Assembly (NCBI RefSeq): GCF_000003605.2
Contig: NW_003135844.1
Span: forward strand, 171,830 to 211,500
Origin: Saccoglossus kowalevskii
Lineage: Eukaryota > Hemichordata > Enteropneusta > Harrimaniidae
DNA: 39,671 nt
Reading direction: 5' to 3'
Numbering within the stretch: position 1 is the stretch's first letter; each line of letters begins with the position of its first letter. The position numbers were made by a program, and so were the translations under genes. The notes beneath the pieces are model-generated. The model ran no database searches, was not told the DNA's origin, and saw only the letters and a list, made by a program, of their open reading frames with translations. This document shows positions 1 through 12,897 of this stretch, in pieces.

Positions 1-219
1 AGTCCTGGCGCGTTTCAACCCTTGGGATATTTTACTATAATAGGGCGTGTCTACATCGCGTGTTAAAATATGCATATAACATTAGCGCGTAACAAAGTTG
101 TGATAAAGGAAAGAGTGGTATAAACAAGGATCAGTGATTACTTGAAATCGATACCAGGAAGGGGGGGGGGGTAAAAGAAAAGTTATATAACAATTTATTA
201 TTTAATAATTTATTAAAAT
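1..219. other. Left edge, no gene seen
   Basis: This stretch is AT-rich and holds no coding sequence I can support. It contains a run of 11 G at 161-171 followed by A/T-rich sequence. It lies directly upstream of recognisable integrase coding, so it is either decayed upstream polyprotein or sequence that replaced it. I recognise no domain in it. Confidence 0.5.
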
Positions 220-831
220 ACATAAGTTTGTCCAACTCCCTGTGGTTGAAGGGAAGTCTTGCAAACACGAAATGTACACGTTTCTGAGAAAATATCGTGC
301 TACACCACACAGCACTACTGGTGTATGCCCAGCTACAGAGGTATTTCAACGTCCAATACACATACCAATACTACTAAGAAGCGGCGAAAGATACAACTTC
401 GGGATAAAGCTGCAAAACAAAAGATGAAGAAATACGCAGATAAGAGCCGAAATGCGAAAAAGTCGTAATTAAGAGTCGGTGATTCCGTTCTCGTTAAAAA
501 CACGAAGAGAGGAAAACTGGAAACGCCGTTTCTTGCCAAGCCATATGAGGTCACATTACAGAAAAGAAGTTTGATAACAGCTAAACGCGGTGCACACAAT
601 ATTACGCGCAATTCGTCATTCTTCAAATTAATACCTGAAGTTGAAATTGATCACCGCATCAGCAATCAAGATACTGCCAACTCTGAGGATGAAGCGGAAA
701 TTTCTCCTGTGCCAATGTTATCCCCCGGGACACCACGATCGCACATGGCTGATGATAAACCTCCAACACCAGAAAGAAGATACCCGACAAGACAGCGCAA
801 TCCCCCCAAATACTTGGGATGGGAAAAATGA
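220..831 (+). pseudogene. Ty3/gypsy-type retrotransposon integrase C-terminal remnant
   Basis: This is the end of a retrotransposon pol gene. Integrase inserts element cDNA into host DNA; only its C-terminal part is present here. Around 280-340 one frame reads FLRKYRATPHSTTG, a hallmark of gypsy integrases. Around 475-640 another frame reads VGDSVLVKNTKRG and then ITRNSSFFK, the usual C-terminal module, followed by an acidic/proline tail ending in a TRQRNPPKYL-like motif. The frame changes between about 340 and 383, and a TAA at 466-468 interrupts the second frame, so the gene is dead. Protease, reverse transcriptase and the integrase catalytic core are not in the window. The family call is confident; the lineage within gypsy is not. 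Confidence 0.85.
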
Positions 832-1001
832 AATAAAGTGACAGTCAGATAGGATAGATAATTAGCATCATAGGAAGTACTTAAGTCATTGTGATGGAGC
901 TGAATAAGCCTCCAGACTTAGTATACCGAGTTTTGGAACAATGCAGACTCTAGATACTGAAATGCGAAACGTGTTGAACTTTTTATTAATATAAAGAGAG
1001 A
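832..1001 (+). other. Gypsy element 3' untranslated stretch with polypurine tract
   Basis: This is non-coding sequence between the integrase stop and the presumed LTR. It ends in the purine run aaagagaga (993-1001), which fits the polypurine tract that primes plus-strand DNA synthesis in LTR elements. The assignment rests on position and base composition. Confidence 0.5.
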
Positions 1002-1165
1002 TGTAATGTTGTTATCTGATATGTAAACATCGTATCTGTTCGTGCCATCTGGCGCATGAGTCATTGTCATTCTATAAATAAAGCACTTACACTTTAGCGC
1101 TGAATCGGGTTGTATCGGGTCTTACTTGCTCCCTATTATCCACGCATTGCTATACCGGGTGTCAA
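1002..1165 (+). repeat. Probable gypsy 3' LTR
   Basis: The sequence opens with TGTAATG immediately after the polypurine tract and contains a poly(A) signal AATAAA at 1077-1082. A plausible end is the tgtca at 1161-1165. The 5' LTR lies outside the window, so the right boundary and the target-site duplication cannot be confirmed. At about 164 bp it would be a short LTR. Confidence 0.5.
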
Positions 1166-2037
1166 TACGTTACTGTCTCCGCCCCTGTTTGTTTCTATAT
1201 TCACAAATTAGTCATTTGCATATAAATGTGTCAGTCACAAGGTCACACAGCCACTAAAAAATCATTAATTTTGGTTTTCTCATCATTATAGCTATCCCAT
1301 ACCTTTATTTTGTTGGTTTCCGATAGCCTTGTACATTGGATGTCCCTACACATGTCAAAACAGACCTTGATGTGAAAACAACCCGCTTGTGCCGATAAAC
1401 AAGCTTGACAATCTTTGCTGTGACTCCATCGACGTTTTCTAGGAGTTTATGATTTTCAAAACACAAGGTAATTAACAAAAAATAACGTATATTTATTGTC
1501 GTCGAATTAACACCAAATTTTCACAGCTTTAAGGTGACAATGAGAAGAACTTGAATGCGTCCAGACAAACTATTTCGTGTTGTGGTTTGGGTTGGGGCAA
1601 TGCGACTAAAACAGAAAAGCACACTACTTTTTTAAAACGCGTTGCTTGAATAAAACTGACAAGACACATTCAATTTACCAGAATATTGAACAACTAGGAA
1701 AAGTGAAAAATAAAAACACCAGCATAAATGCATAATTATTATTTTTACAGAAAAAGCAATTTTTTTACCTTTGATTGAGTAACGCGTCGTGGAATGCAGA
1801 TACGGGCACGAAAAACACACTTTTGAAAAGCTTGAAGTGGTTTTTTTTTGTAGCCATTTTGTCACAATTAGAAAATGAAAACAAGTGTGCAATAATAGTC
1901 TCGCTACCTTAATTGTGATGATTAATAATATTTAATGTAAAGCAATGTCTGATGATATATTGACTGACTTGCAGTATGTGTAGAAAGACAGTACCAGACT
2001 TATGGCTGACCGTTATACCTTGCAATGACGTCACAGT
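1166..2037. other. Intergenic, no gene seen
   Basis: AT-rich sequence with only short, uninformative open frames on both strands. I see no domain, RNA gene or repeat structure. Confidence 0.5.
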
Positions 2038-2163
2038 AGGTTCTTGTGAGCAAATTAGCATAAATTATCTTAATGACCATAATGGCAGTTTGAATAACTG
2101 TGACATTACAATAGACTCGTGTGAATAAATTATCATAATGATCATAAAATGAAGTTAGAATAA
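2038..2163. repeat. Two-copy imperfect tandem repeat of about 74 bp
   Basis: Two adjacent diverged segments, about 2038-2097 and 2112-2163, share the order: a tag..tc(g/t)tgtga motif, then aaatta(g/t)cataa, then an aatgaccat-like stretch, then a gaata end. It looks like an old local duplication. Confidence 0.45.
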
Positions 2164-2410
2164 ATATGCAGTTTGTAGGTTTGGGGGTATTTTCAAACAC
2201 CATTAGTTACACGCTATTATGAGCTGTATTTTTGTGGATGGTTGTTGTTGTGTAGTGAGTTGACATTCTGCCTATAGTGGCGCGATACTTTGATGTTGCA
2301 ATATTGACCATGAATATCGTATATATGCAGACTAAAAATCTATTGTTGATTCACGATATTTTATTTATTTTGGTATTTGGTTGTTGTCCATCCAAACAAC
2401 GTAATAGATC
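2160..2410 (+). repeat. Divergent remnant of the acetyltransferase array unit (unit 0)
   Basis: The sequence from gcagtttgtaggtttggg through gcctatagtggcgcga to ttgatgttgc matches, with many differences, a block found in the same order upstream of each acetyltransferase copy (about 4590-4720, 10198-10330, 17788-17925 and 37865-37990). It is more diverged than the others and no gene copy follows it before unit 1. I infer an older, mostly lost unit. Confidence 0.5.
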
Positions 2411-3684
2411 GTTCAATAGCAAAATGCATTTATTTATGGGTGCCTCAAGGGCGTATCTGCGGTTTGTGTGGGAACGCATTGTTGTGTTGCGGGTACGTGC
2501 TGAGGGGGGGGGCACCTATTTATTGAACTTTCTTTTGATATATAACTATTAGTGGCTTTCTCGGTGGGTTGCTTTCGCAGTGAATAGGGCTTTGTTATTG
2601 AGAATTAATGTTATTAGGATTTGTGCAGTTGGTTTGCCAGAAGTTCCCAAATAAGACCCACGCTCTGATACTGTTTCCAGCAGTTTTGAAGTAAAAGAAC
2701 TAATGTTTCGTTGCATCTCCTATTTAATTGGCCGTTAAAGGGCTGGAGGAGACAACTTAACAAATACTGTCCGCCAATTACTGAGATACAAAGGGTGACA
2801 GCCGTCTGACTCAATGTGTTTTTAGGGTGTCCAGTCGTGACTTCACGTACTTTTTGGCCTTTGCTCTATAAAATTCACTAAAATGACTTGAATCCATGCG
2901 GACATGGAAGCAGTGATGTTTTTCAATAAAACTTAATACAAACCCATGTGTGTATATGTGCTATTTATCCGCTTTCAACGCATGAACCCCCCATTACAAA
3001 CCCCGATATGTTGTGTTTTTTGTTTGGATCCCGACACCCACAATTTGGCGAGGGTTCACTTTATCACTAATGTGTTGCAACACAACAAAATAAAATTAAG
3101 AAATTGCAATATAAAATATTCCATCACCGAAAATGATGGCTGTATTTCACGGTTAGTTTTAGTTACGAGAATATTTGTTCACAATTTTATAAACTGGCTT
3201 GGCAATCCCCACCACCAGTCATAATGTCACAGAATTTTAACTAATCCAAAATCACTCTCGATAATTTTGTTTAGTAAGTGTGTGTACTACAGTTGCATTT
3301 GATGTTTTTATCATTTTAATGGTGTGCATATTTTACCGGTAATACATAACGGCACACTTTACAAAAATGACCAATGATATATTAATCATAGCATCCAATA
3401 TACAACCTGAACAAAAGAAATTATTATTTTTCTTGCTTTTCCTTGATGATAACGTGTAACTTCATGCGGAAATCCTAATAAATGAGATTGAAAATAAAGG
3501 GTTTGTCACTTGTCTGGGGCTGAAAGTTTTTATTGTTTTAAATTATTCATTTTCATTTTGCTTAGTTGTCCGAAGGTGAATGTTGTCAAGTTAGAGAGTG
3601 TGTTTATCGAACGGCGACGGTCGTGTAATACAATAATAAGTTTATTGAATACCTACAGAAATGTATACATGTCATTATTGATAC
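2411..3684. other. Intergenic, no gene seen
   Basis: No supported gene. A short match (ctttcttttgatatata) at about 2529-2546 recurs near 9545-9562 at the right edge of unit 1. The rest is AT-rich sequence with chance open frames. Confidence 0.45.
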
Positions 3685-5375
3685 AGTGAGTACAGATGGT
3701 AAAAACAACTTTCACTAATTATCCACATGTGCCAGTTGCTCAGTTGTATATTCAGTTTTACTAACTGCGGGTCAAAAAATACCCCTTTGTAAACAGTAAA
3801 ATGTGCATTGGTTTTAAGTTGTCAATAGAGGGCGCCATTTATTTGACAAAGTTAAGCTACCACTTGCCTCACTTCTAATATGGAGCTCTTTTTGGCTGTA
3901 CGCTTCAGATATTCTGTAGATGTCTCAGGTTTTGCATATGCATTCTTTTGGTGTGGCGGTATAAATATTTCAGCCCATATATGAAGTGAACTTTTAACAG
4001 AAGTGAATATAAGCACGAACCTGAAACGTGTCAAGGCTGAAGTTCAAATCTCTCCCAAGTTATGACCGCCGATTGTGACGTTAAAAAAGTATTAATTCAC
4101 CACTCATTCAGGCCCCCAACATTACGTTATATTAGAGGGTCTATAAAGCTGGCAGGCACACACTATTCTAATTTTGTACTGATCACTCTACTTGGCATAT
4201 ACATGCATTACAAGAGGAGCATTCCGTAATCAAATCATTGGAAACTCAGTAAGTTGATCGCAATACATGTTATAATCAGTTCTAATATCTGGAATGGTAA
4301 ACAAGAACGATAAGATAAAGGTGAATGAGACAATGGTTGAATAAATGGTCCTTGGCCAGGTAAGATGAGGTAATACGATATCACACAATCAACCCTTTGT
4401 GATTCGGTGATTATATAAAGTGTTCACAAAGCATGTCTTAGCATGATTCCATACAGCTTACTGTGGTAAATTTATTCAGGCATTGGGTACAAACATTACA
4501 TTGTCTGTGGCGAATCAAGTCCTGCTCACTCTAAAGTATGATCCTATTATATACATAACTTATTCTTGTGTAGATTAATTCTATGCAGTTTGTAGGATTG
4601 GTGTACTTTTGAGCACCTGGTCATGGTAAGTCTACAATACTTACACGTCATTTGGAGCTGTTTTTTATGAGTTGCCACACTGTCTACAGTAGCATGACGC
4701 CTTGCTGTTGTTGTGAGGTCTACTCATATGTTTTGTTTTATATGTCCGTGATATGGCTGTCATTTATTCTGGGGTCTGTAATTTAATACGTCATATAGTC
4801 TTACGTGTCCACCCCGTTCTACTATAGCAGGATCAATGGTGGTTTTATATACGCCGTCAATAACCGAAAAAGCCGTGGAACCAGGGCTAGATTCAGAATG
4901 ATCCTTCCACAGTATATATAGCAGTCATTTAAATTGGCATATTAGTATGTCTTCATCGGTTGTTGCGGTGCTATTTATTTACAATCTACTATTACAATGT
5001 TGCACTTTGCATTTGTGACACTGATTAACACTGGTCCGGTTCTATGTTGAGTGTTGATTAACTTTATCCGCGATAGTTTCTATATCATATTGCACCCTCA
5101 GTTTTTATTGCGCCGCCATCACAGTGTGATATATGACAGAAATATGCATCTTTAATAAGCAAAATAACATTTTAAATAGAACATTTAAAATAAAAGTTAT
5201 ATCTATATACTTGACGAGGCTTAAACTGAACTTGGTAAAACACACAATTACATTTTGCAGTTTTGTATGAGCATGAATTCTATCCCAATCATACTTATTA
5301 ACAAGCATAAACATAGAAAACAAAGACTACTGTCAGGAAATCTGAGGGTTGCTAGAAAGTAGCCACAATCAATTC

Positions 5376-5530
5376 ACCCCAGTTAGCACATATCAATTCA
5401 AATCATACACAATATTTGTAGACTATGATCAAGTAATCTAAGGGGGGAACTAGTTAGGATATATTGCACCACAGTTAGCATATACCAATTTTATATCATA
5501 CAAAATATTTGTAGATTATGGCCGAGTAAT
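5376..5530. repeat. 92-bp local tandem duplication private to unit 1
   Basis: The segment beginning cagttagca (5380) and ending in atatttgtaga..atg..c(a/g)agtaat is repeated at an offset of 92 bases (second cagttagca at 5472). Units 2 (about 11630-11700) and 3 (about 19070-19140) have it once, so it arose after unit 1 separated. Confidence 0.65.
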
Positions 5531-6548
5531 GCCCATCTCTATGTTCTTGTTAGATGCCTTCAATATTGCATTCGTTGAATTATCGTATCTGCGAAAGGGC
5601 TTGATATAAAGTTGTGCACATAGATTTCAATCTAGATGTGATCAGGAAAAATGACTATCCAAGAGCATCTAAGTACCAAGTTTTATTTAAATTTGGTAGC
5701 TGGTAGTGGAGATACACCTATAAATTGACTAATCTATGTAAATTAGGTAATTAGTATGCACACACAAATTCGACCCTAATCTAAACATGTAAGTGGCTTA
5801 TCTCAGAGCATCCAGGTACCAAGTATGATTGAATACTACTGTCGGTTCATAAGAAAATGGTGTAATAGACATACACACAGTCGTTTTAATCAAAGTGATT
5901 CCAATTGTGTGGGAATCGAACATAAACAGTAATTTATAAATGTCACATGAATGAGGTTTTGAGTTTTAAGAGGGAGGCAATAAAATCGGGGGAAGCAATA
6001 ACACAGATCTGTATTGCTCTCGGGATGCAAGTGGTACTATTGCAGGAGGTAATGTAATAACCTGGTGTAATAATATGAGGTTATCACGACGATTCCGAAA
6101 AGTATGCACGAAGATAGTACAACAGGAGTATCGACATACTAATACCATTTGAATAGCTCTAAGACAGGTTGGTAAAGCTTTCTTTGCTAGATTATTGCCA
6201 TAAACTTTAAAACATACAAATTACATGTATCGCGATTATTTTCAATTTTCTCTGCATAAAATCTTTTTCACGACACTATTCCCATACAGTGATGCACACC
6301 TCAGCGTTGAATCAAAGTGATCCTCCGTATGTTGGTAAGAGGAAAAAATCATCACGAATTTGATAGTCTAAATGGGTTGTCGATTCAAATGAGCTGGTAT
6401 TAGCAACACTAGTAAAGCTGATCTAGTTGCCTGTTAACTACAACTGTACCAATCGCCATTTCAAAACCAGATACTTGATAGAAATTCTAATTATAGTGTA
6501 AAAAGTATAGAATACATCAAGAAATAGTTGGTAAAATAACATAGGAGT

Positions 6549-6922
6549 CTATCCCAAAGACCTCGAAGGAAGAGGGGTATACGCGCCTGGGTTAGCAATA
6601 TCACGGTGACCCTATTGCTGGAATAACAACAACTCCATCAAGTCTGGTTGTAGAAATCGCAAAAGTAGCCACTCATGTAGATTATGGCAGAATGGGGATA
6701 CTCCCAGAGATAACCAGACGTAAACTTGAGGTTTGCAAAGAGAGATGCTTGCCAATTATCTTGGCTGATGCAACTAGTCTGTATAGACAGCGTGCATTCG
6801 GAAAGTGAGGTTTTCATTCGGTATATGAAATACAGTTTGATAATTTCATGTTTGAAGGCAAAAAACAGTTTTCAAATCACCCAATAGGGAGACGTGTTAA
6901 ATTAATGGTAAACAAATTATAA
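6549..6922 (+). pseudogene. AANAT-like N-acetyltransferase pseudogene (unit 1 copy)
   Basis: Only the C-terminal part of the acetyltransferase remains, equivalent to residues 99-227 of the unit-2 protein. Upstream sequence that normally lies about 1.7 kb before the start codon is joined directly to the codons for PKDLEGR. Two further lesions follow: an out-of-frame deletion of about 20 bases after the codons for LAI (near 6600), and a TGA at 6806-6808 replacing the conserved Cys190. The acetyl-CoA loop survives as GRMGIL and the end as KLMVNKL. At several codons (for example His193 and Gln210) it resembles the unit-3 gene more than the unit-2 gene. There is no start codon or promoter, so it cannot make the enzyme. 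Confidence 0.93.
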
Positions 6923-9570
6923 AGTGGTGAAACATTTTTTGAAAATGGTGGTCAGAATTAAATATGTTGGTTTTAAATTTACTGTGAATCAATGTGTCCA
7001 TCACTTGATAGAGACTATTTTGCTTTTGTTGTCCCTTTGTTATACTCAATATTATCTTATTTGTCTCTTAATGGTGGTTAAACGTATGTATGAATATGAA
7101 AACCAACATATTTATATTACTTGCAGCTTAAAAGAAATGTATGTTGTTTTCGCATAGCCACAAAACTTTGAATAACATTGACAAAAACATGGTTATTTCA
7201 TTTGATCAGTGCAAGGCAATCAAGTGAAACGATTTTCGATGATAGTGTCACAACAGGAAAAGTTGATTCCCTAAAATGCAACACAATGTTGCTTTGCCAA
7301 TGACACCTAGTTTACTGTTTAATAACAAAATTGTGAACTAACCATCACAAACATCACAGTGGTTGTACATATGGTGTCTGGAATGAGTAATCATGCCTTA
7401 CTCTTCAATCACACATCAACATGATTTGTTTCATTTTGTAATCAATTTCAAGTAATAAAGATCTAATCTACATAGTGTCATCGGTCTATTTATTGAGTAA
7501 CCTTGCTTTGCTAGATTTGCAGCTAGTACGATATGTTATTTGATACATGCTTTTCAGTATTGAAATAATTTGTGTTTAATTTGTCAAACTATATGCTTTT
7601 TATTTGTTCACTCGTAGAAAAGTCTATCTTGTACTTCTTTTGTTGAAAATTGGTGCTACTGATATAACGAAATATTTGCAGGTGCTTTGCGGTCATATTA
7701 TATGTTGCAAGTGCAAATAATAATCAAGGTGAAGCACAAGAGATATGAATTTATATAAATTACATAAAATATGATATAAATTAAATTTTGAATTCAAAGA
7801 TTCCAGGTCTATTATATGCTAGAAAAGCTCATTACTCACTACTCCCCAGAATGCATCTTAATGATGTGAGTCGACCATTGTTCACCTCTAAAATTTGAAA
7901 TCTTATTTAGTCTGGGACAAGCCCGGATTTTGAGCTTCTTTGCCTTCATCTTTAATCAACTGATTGATAGCATACTTGCTTGCTGGTCTTCATTTAGTTT
8001 TAAAATTAAAAGTTTATTGTACTCGTGTGCAACAGAACTGTAGCTGTACTCCTTCATGCAAACCATAGCTGTATTAAGCTTGATCGTGACAGACATATTT
8101 GTAAAAGCATGAAGTAATGTTGGTGTAATGTGCTATTTTGTTGTTACTCAAATTGTTCACTTTTCTTATTCAAAGGAAATCGACACTAACTTGCTAGTTT
8201 CAAATCTGCGCTGTTCAAATTTGCTATGTGAAATCCATATCAATAACTGAATAGATAAGTGAAGGGAAACTCGTTTGGCTACATAGCATTATAATTACAT
8301 GGAGAAATATCTCACAGGAAACGTAATGCTATCTAAAAGAGAGAAACACGTGTTTCGGACTGTCGAATTACAAATAGGGTTGGTTATTACATTTAGGGGT
8401 GTCAATATACCCTCGGCAAGACTCAAACATTTTCTGTATACTTCATGATGCAAAACAGATAAAAAAGCTTTGCTATTAGGACATCACTTAAGAACTAGTG
8501 CTAACATTTGTGGACCTACTTTTGAGAAAGTTTTCTTTAATGGAAGGTGGGAATCACGAGGTATAGCAGAAAACATTGCAGCATGCAGAAGATAATGTTG
8601 ACTGTGTCACATTCACTGGGTACAAGTGTTGCGCTTGGTGCTGATGTGTTTTTGGTTTTAAAATGCACTTTCCATTATCTGTAGACAGTCGCTGTTTCTT
8701 TCTGTGATGACCCAGCGTCATTAATTGGAGATGGCTTTCAGAGAATTCAGCTATTATTCTATTCGTCTTTTATAAAACCAAATACACCACAACACACCCA
8801 ATGAAATAAGCATTCTATAATAAACTATGAAACATTGTATCATGCAATATTATTGTAACACTTCTATAAATATATATAAAGTATATTACCTCTTAATAAA
8901 ATCTGTAATATCTACAACAATAACACGGCTCGAGTATATTTTAAGTATATATCTTTGCAGATAAACTGAGATGGCCTTGTGTAATTTGTTAGAATTGCCC
9001 GGAGCTGTCACAATAATTTTAGTCAGTTTGGTTGTGCCGCCATGTTGGTGATACAATTTATTGAAGAAATAATTAATTTGCATGTTCTACACAAACTTAA
9101 AAGGCATCAAAGTTATTCCAGTACTGTTAAACTAACAATATATTAATAATATATTGGCAAAACAATGTTAATAAAAATAGTCGTATGTTTTGCCAACAGT
9201 GAAAAATTGGTTTCTAATAGGATATAATTTTGGTTTATTTGAGAATATTTGTAATTATTGTGAAATTTTAACCCTATTTCAAAAGGTGGAAACACAGATT
9301 ATCTATTTCACGAATTATCGACGAATTATCTGATGAATAGAAAACTTTTTTAAACACCAAAAGTTAAAAATCAAATATTGCTCTATTTATGCTATATTTT
9401 ATTATTTTTACAGTTAAGAAACAAAAGAAATTTACGAGTGGGCAATTTGTCTTAATGAATGAAGTGTTGTTTAAAGATATTCGGGGAATATTCCGACCAC
9501 TTGACGTTTCCACATCATACAAATTCTGAAAGGTAAAATACTGAACTTTCTTTTGATATATAGTGGGTGT
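6923..9570. other. Unit 1 3' flank, non-coding
   Basis: This flank aligns along most of its length with 22773-26940 of unit 3 and in part with 15077-16880 of unit 2. No open frame is conserved between copies, so the open frames present are chance. Two stretches present in unit 3 (about 23850-24190 and 25080-26450) are absent here. Confidence 0.6.
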
Positions 9571-9629
9571 GTAAGGCAGACTTCGCTGGTGTAAAACAAT
9601 AATAATTTCTTGAACACTTGTATACACTG

Positions 9630-12600
9630 CTACACGCTTCAAATATTCTGTGGATGTCTCAGGTTCTGCATTGATATGTAAAAGTGTAAATATTTCATAT
9701 ATGAAGGTTTACTTTTACCTGAAATGAATATATATATACACAAACCTGGTACCTGTCTAGGCTAGTTAAAATCTCTTCGAAGTAATGACAGCTGGTTGTA
9801 ATCTTTTGAAAAAGTGTTTTAAAAAGCTGGCACGTATGCGCTATCCAATTTCTCCTGATAAATATAAATGTACTTGTCATATAAACGAATTACAAGATTC
9901 AGTTGATACATATTACAATCTGGAAGAAGAAGAGATAACATGAATTCAGTCCTAAAACCTTGAATAGCAAAACAAGAAAGATAAGGTAAAATTGACAATG
10001 ATTGAATAAATTGACCTTGACTAGCTCATATGGGGTGATAACGAAGCAAACAATCTACCACACGTGATTCGATGATTATAGATAAAGTGTTCACAAATAA
10101 ATTACTGAGATAAATTTATTTAGGCATTAGATTCAAGTCCTGCACACTCTAAGGTATGGCCATACTATATGCATAAGTTTATGTAGATTCATTCGATACA
10201 GTTTGTGCGTTTGTGTGTACTTTTGAGCACCTAGACATGGTAAGTCAGCAATAATTACACGCCATTTTGGAGCTGTTCTTAGTGAGTTGCCTACAGTGGC
10301 GTAACGCGTTGATGTTGTTGTGGGTTTAACTCCCTTTTTGTCTGTTATTTATATTTGTTTTCTCCAGCATCAAAAACTCGATCCGGGGTGGAGAGTACAT
10401 GCATTTTAATAGGTCACATTGACCATGCATACGAAGTGGGGTTGAATAATGCGAGGTGTTATTTAATGCTTTACCGTGACAGTAAATCAGTGTTTTTATA
10501 TGCGCAATGACCCCTGTATCCACGGCGTTGTCAAAGTGGTCGTTATGTTTCATGCAGCCGTCGGCTGCCGACGCAAACGCCGTCCTGGATCTACGGGGAA
10601 TCAAGGTCAGTTTATTGCTGGTATAGGCATTAGTATGTCATTCTATTATACGTGTTCACCCGTTCTACTATAGCAGGATCAATAGTGGTGTTTAGAAAAG
10701 CCGTCAATAACCGAATGTAAGTAATGCTGGCTCCGAAAAAGCCGTGGATCCAAGGCTGGATTCAAGGATACTCCTCTTGCTACACTGAATACAGTCAGAC
10801 TCTCCAGTGTCAAAGGCGTGACAACGACCGAATGATCCTACCACAGTATATATAGCAGGCCTGTAAATCGGTATATCAGCAAGTCTTCTACATCAGATGT
10901 TACGATGCTATTTATTTACAATTAAAAGCTACTATTACAATGCTGCTTTGCGCATTTGTGAAACTGATTAACACTGGTCCGGTACTATGTTGAGCACTGT
11001 TATAATTGTCATACAATATCAGCATCATGTACTTGTGTAGCATTTCCCGTGGTCCTATTGCATACTGGGAAATTGTGTCTAGGTCATATTGCACCCTCAG
11101 TTTCAAAGTGTAATATACACTAGAAATGTGCATCTTTAATAAGCTCAATGGCATTTTAAATAACTCAAGTTATATGTATTGGTTGATTGATGTGGCTTAA
11201 ACTGAACTTGGTAAAACACACAAGTACATTTTGAAGTTTTGTTTCACCATTTGTTGTACCCCAATCATACTTATTAACGAATATAAACATAGAAAACATA
11301 GCATAATGATCCTAAGTGGAGGGTACCAACTACATACTGATGATCTAAGTGAAGGGTGACATTTACTATATAGGTTACAATACACACACATAGGAATGAC
11401 AACAGCAAGTTGATGGCAAGCGTACAAATGAGAGGGTAACTCTTACCACCCCCATGTGGAGGTTACATGGTCAAAGCAATCGATTCAGTCAATCAATAGG
11501 TTAGGAGACATGCATACATGCAAATGAGGCTAAACATCCAATAAAAGGGCAATACAATGACGTCATACATGCAATAGGTTATTGTCTAGAAATCTGATGG
11601 ATGCTATAAAGTAGCCACAATCAATTGAACCCTAGTTATCATATACCAATTTTATGTCAAACAAAATATGTGTAGACTATAGTCATGTAATGGTCATCTG
11701 ATATGTTGATCATATATCTTCATTATTGCACTGGTTGAATCTGCAAAAGGGCGTGAGATAAAATAATGCACATTAATGAGGTAATATATATATGGCCATG
11801 TGATACGTTAGTAATGTTTTCTTTATATACTATTGGCTGTTTTCTTCATCTTCAGCAGTGCTCGGGACATTAATTTTGCATATGTTGCTTATGTATATAG
11901 TTACGGTCATAAATTAAAAAAACAATCAAACAGGTTGTATTATTAAAATATTGCAACTATTTCGTTTTTAGCCAATCACGCCTTGTAATGACAATGAACC
12001 CGTTTGGTAAATTATGCGTCAATCACTCAGGGTTTTGTACTCAGTTTACAATACATAAACTACTAAACACATCATTGCATATAGCAGGGTATGTCGGCGA
12101 ATATTCCCAGTTGAATTAAAAGTGATCCGTCGAATGTTGGTAATTAAATATCCATTGAGTAAAATAAAGTAATTCTGTACACCGAAATAATAGTTTCAGT
12201 CCTGTGTTAGTACTTGTATGTAAAGTGCGTATATTCATGCATACATTTGCCATAAATTACATTCAGATTCATAATTGAATGATCTGACAAAAGATACTTA
12301 TATATGATATCGTTATGACTTATCAAAGTTAATAAGTGGCTGCAGCAATTTTTAAATTATCTTAGTTATTTTCGTTCCCTGGATAGCCATATCAAATTAC
12401 GCTGTACAATCTAATAGGAAAAATATTATCACGAATTTGATAGTCTAACAGATGTTGTTGATTCGACTATACTGGTATTGGCAACACTAGTAAAGCTGAC
12501 CTAGGTGCCTGCTAACTATAACTGTACTGATCGCCATTTCAAAACCAGATACTTGATAGAAATTCGAATTATGGTGTGAAGATATTCATCTGTTTACGAG

Positions 12601-12684
12601 GATGGAGAAATGATAAATAGTTGTAGAATAGATTAGTTGGCAAGATTACACTGAAGGAGTCTACACTAATTTATAATTTGTTTC
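9630..12684. other. Unit 2 distal 5' flank, non-coding
   Basis: This is collinear with 3898-6548 and 17080-20517. No open frame is maintained across the copies. A short perfect stem (gcagcc / ggctgc with a 3-base loop, near 10555) lies in a GC-richer patch, but it is not seen at the same place in unit 3. Confidence 0.6.
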
Positions 12685-12897
12685 NNNNNNNNNNNNNNNN
12701 NNNNNNNNNNNNNNNNNNNNNNNNNNNNNNNNNNNNNNNNNNNNNNNNNNNNNNNNNNNNNNNNNNNNNNNNNNNNNNNNNNNNNNNNNNNNNNNNNNNN
12801 NNNNNNNNNNNNNNNNNNNNNNNNNNNNNNNNNNNNNNNNNNNNNNNNNNNNNNNNNNNNNNNNNNNNNNNNNNNNNNNNNNNNNNNNNNNNNNNNN
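12685..12897. other. Assembly gap (213 N)
   Basis: This is a run of N inside unit 2. The flanking bases align with unit 3 at 20517 on the left and 20627 on the right. The equivalent unit-3 interval is only 109 bases, so the true missing sequence is probably about half the length of the N run. Confidence 0.95.

Larger units (their letters stand above)
3685..9570 (+). repeat. Array unit 1 (about 5.9 kb)
   Basis: This is the leftmost well-preserved unit. Its start (ccacatgtgccagttg near 3723, then the gggcgcc motif near 3831) matches the start of unit 3 near 16895. Its right end (9220-9570) matches 26605-26940 at the right end of unit 3. In between, the order of blocks is shared with units 2 and 3, except that about 2 kb spanning the promoter and the first 98 codons of the gene is missing. 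Apart from the pseudogene it is non-coding. Confidence 0.8.

Noticed and set aside
571-831. Small host gene of 86 residues
   Set aside because: It is the C-terminal tail of the broken gypsy integrase, in frame with the preceding integrase motif across a stop.
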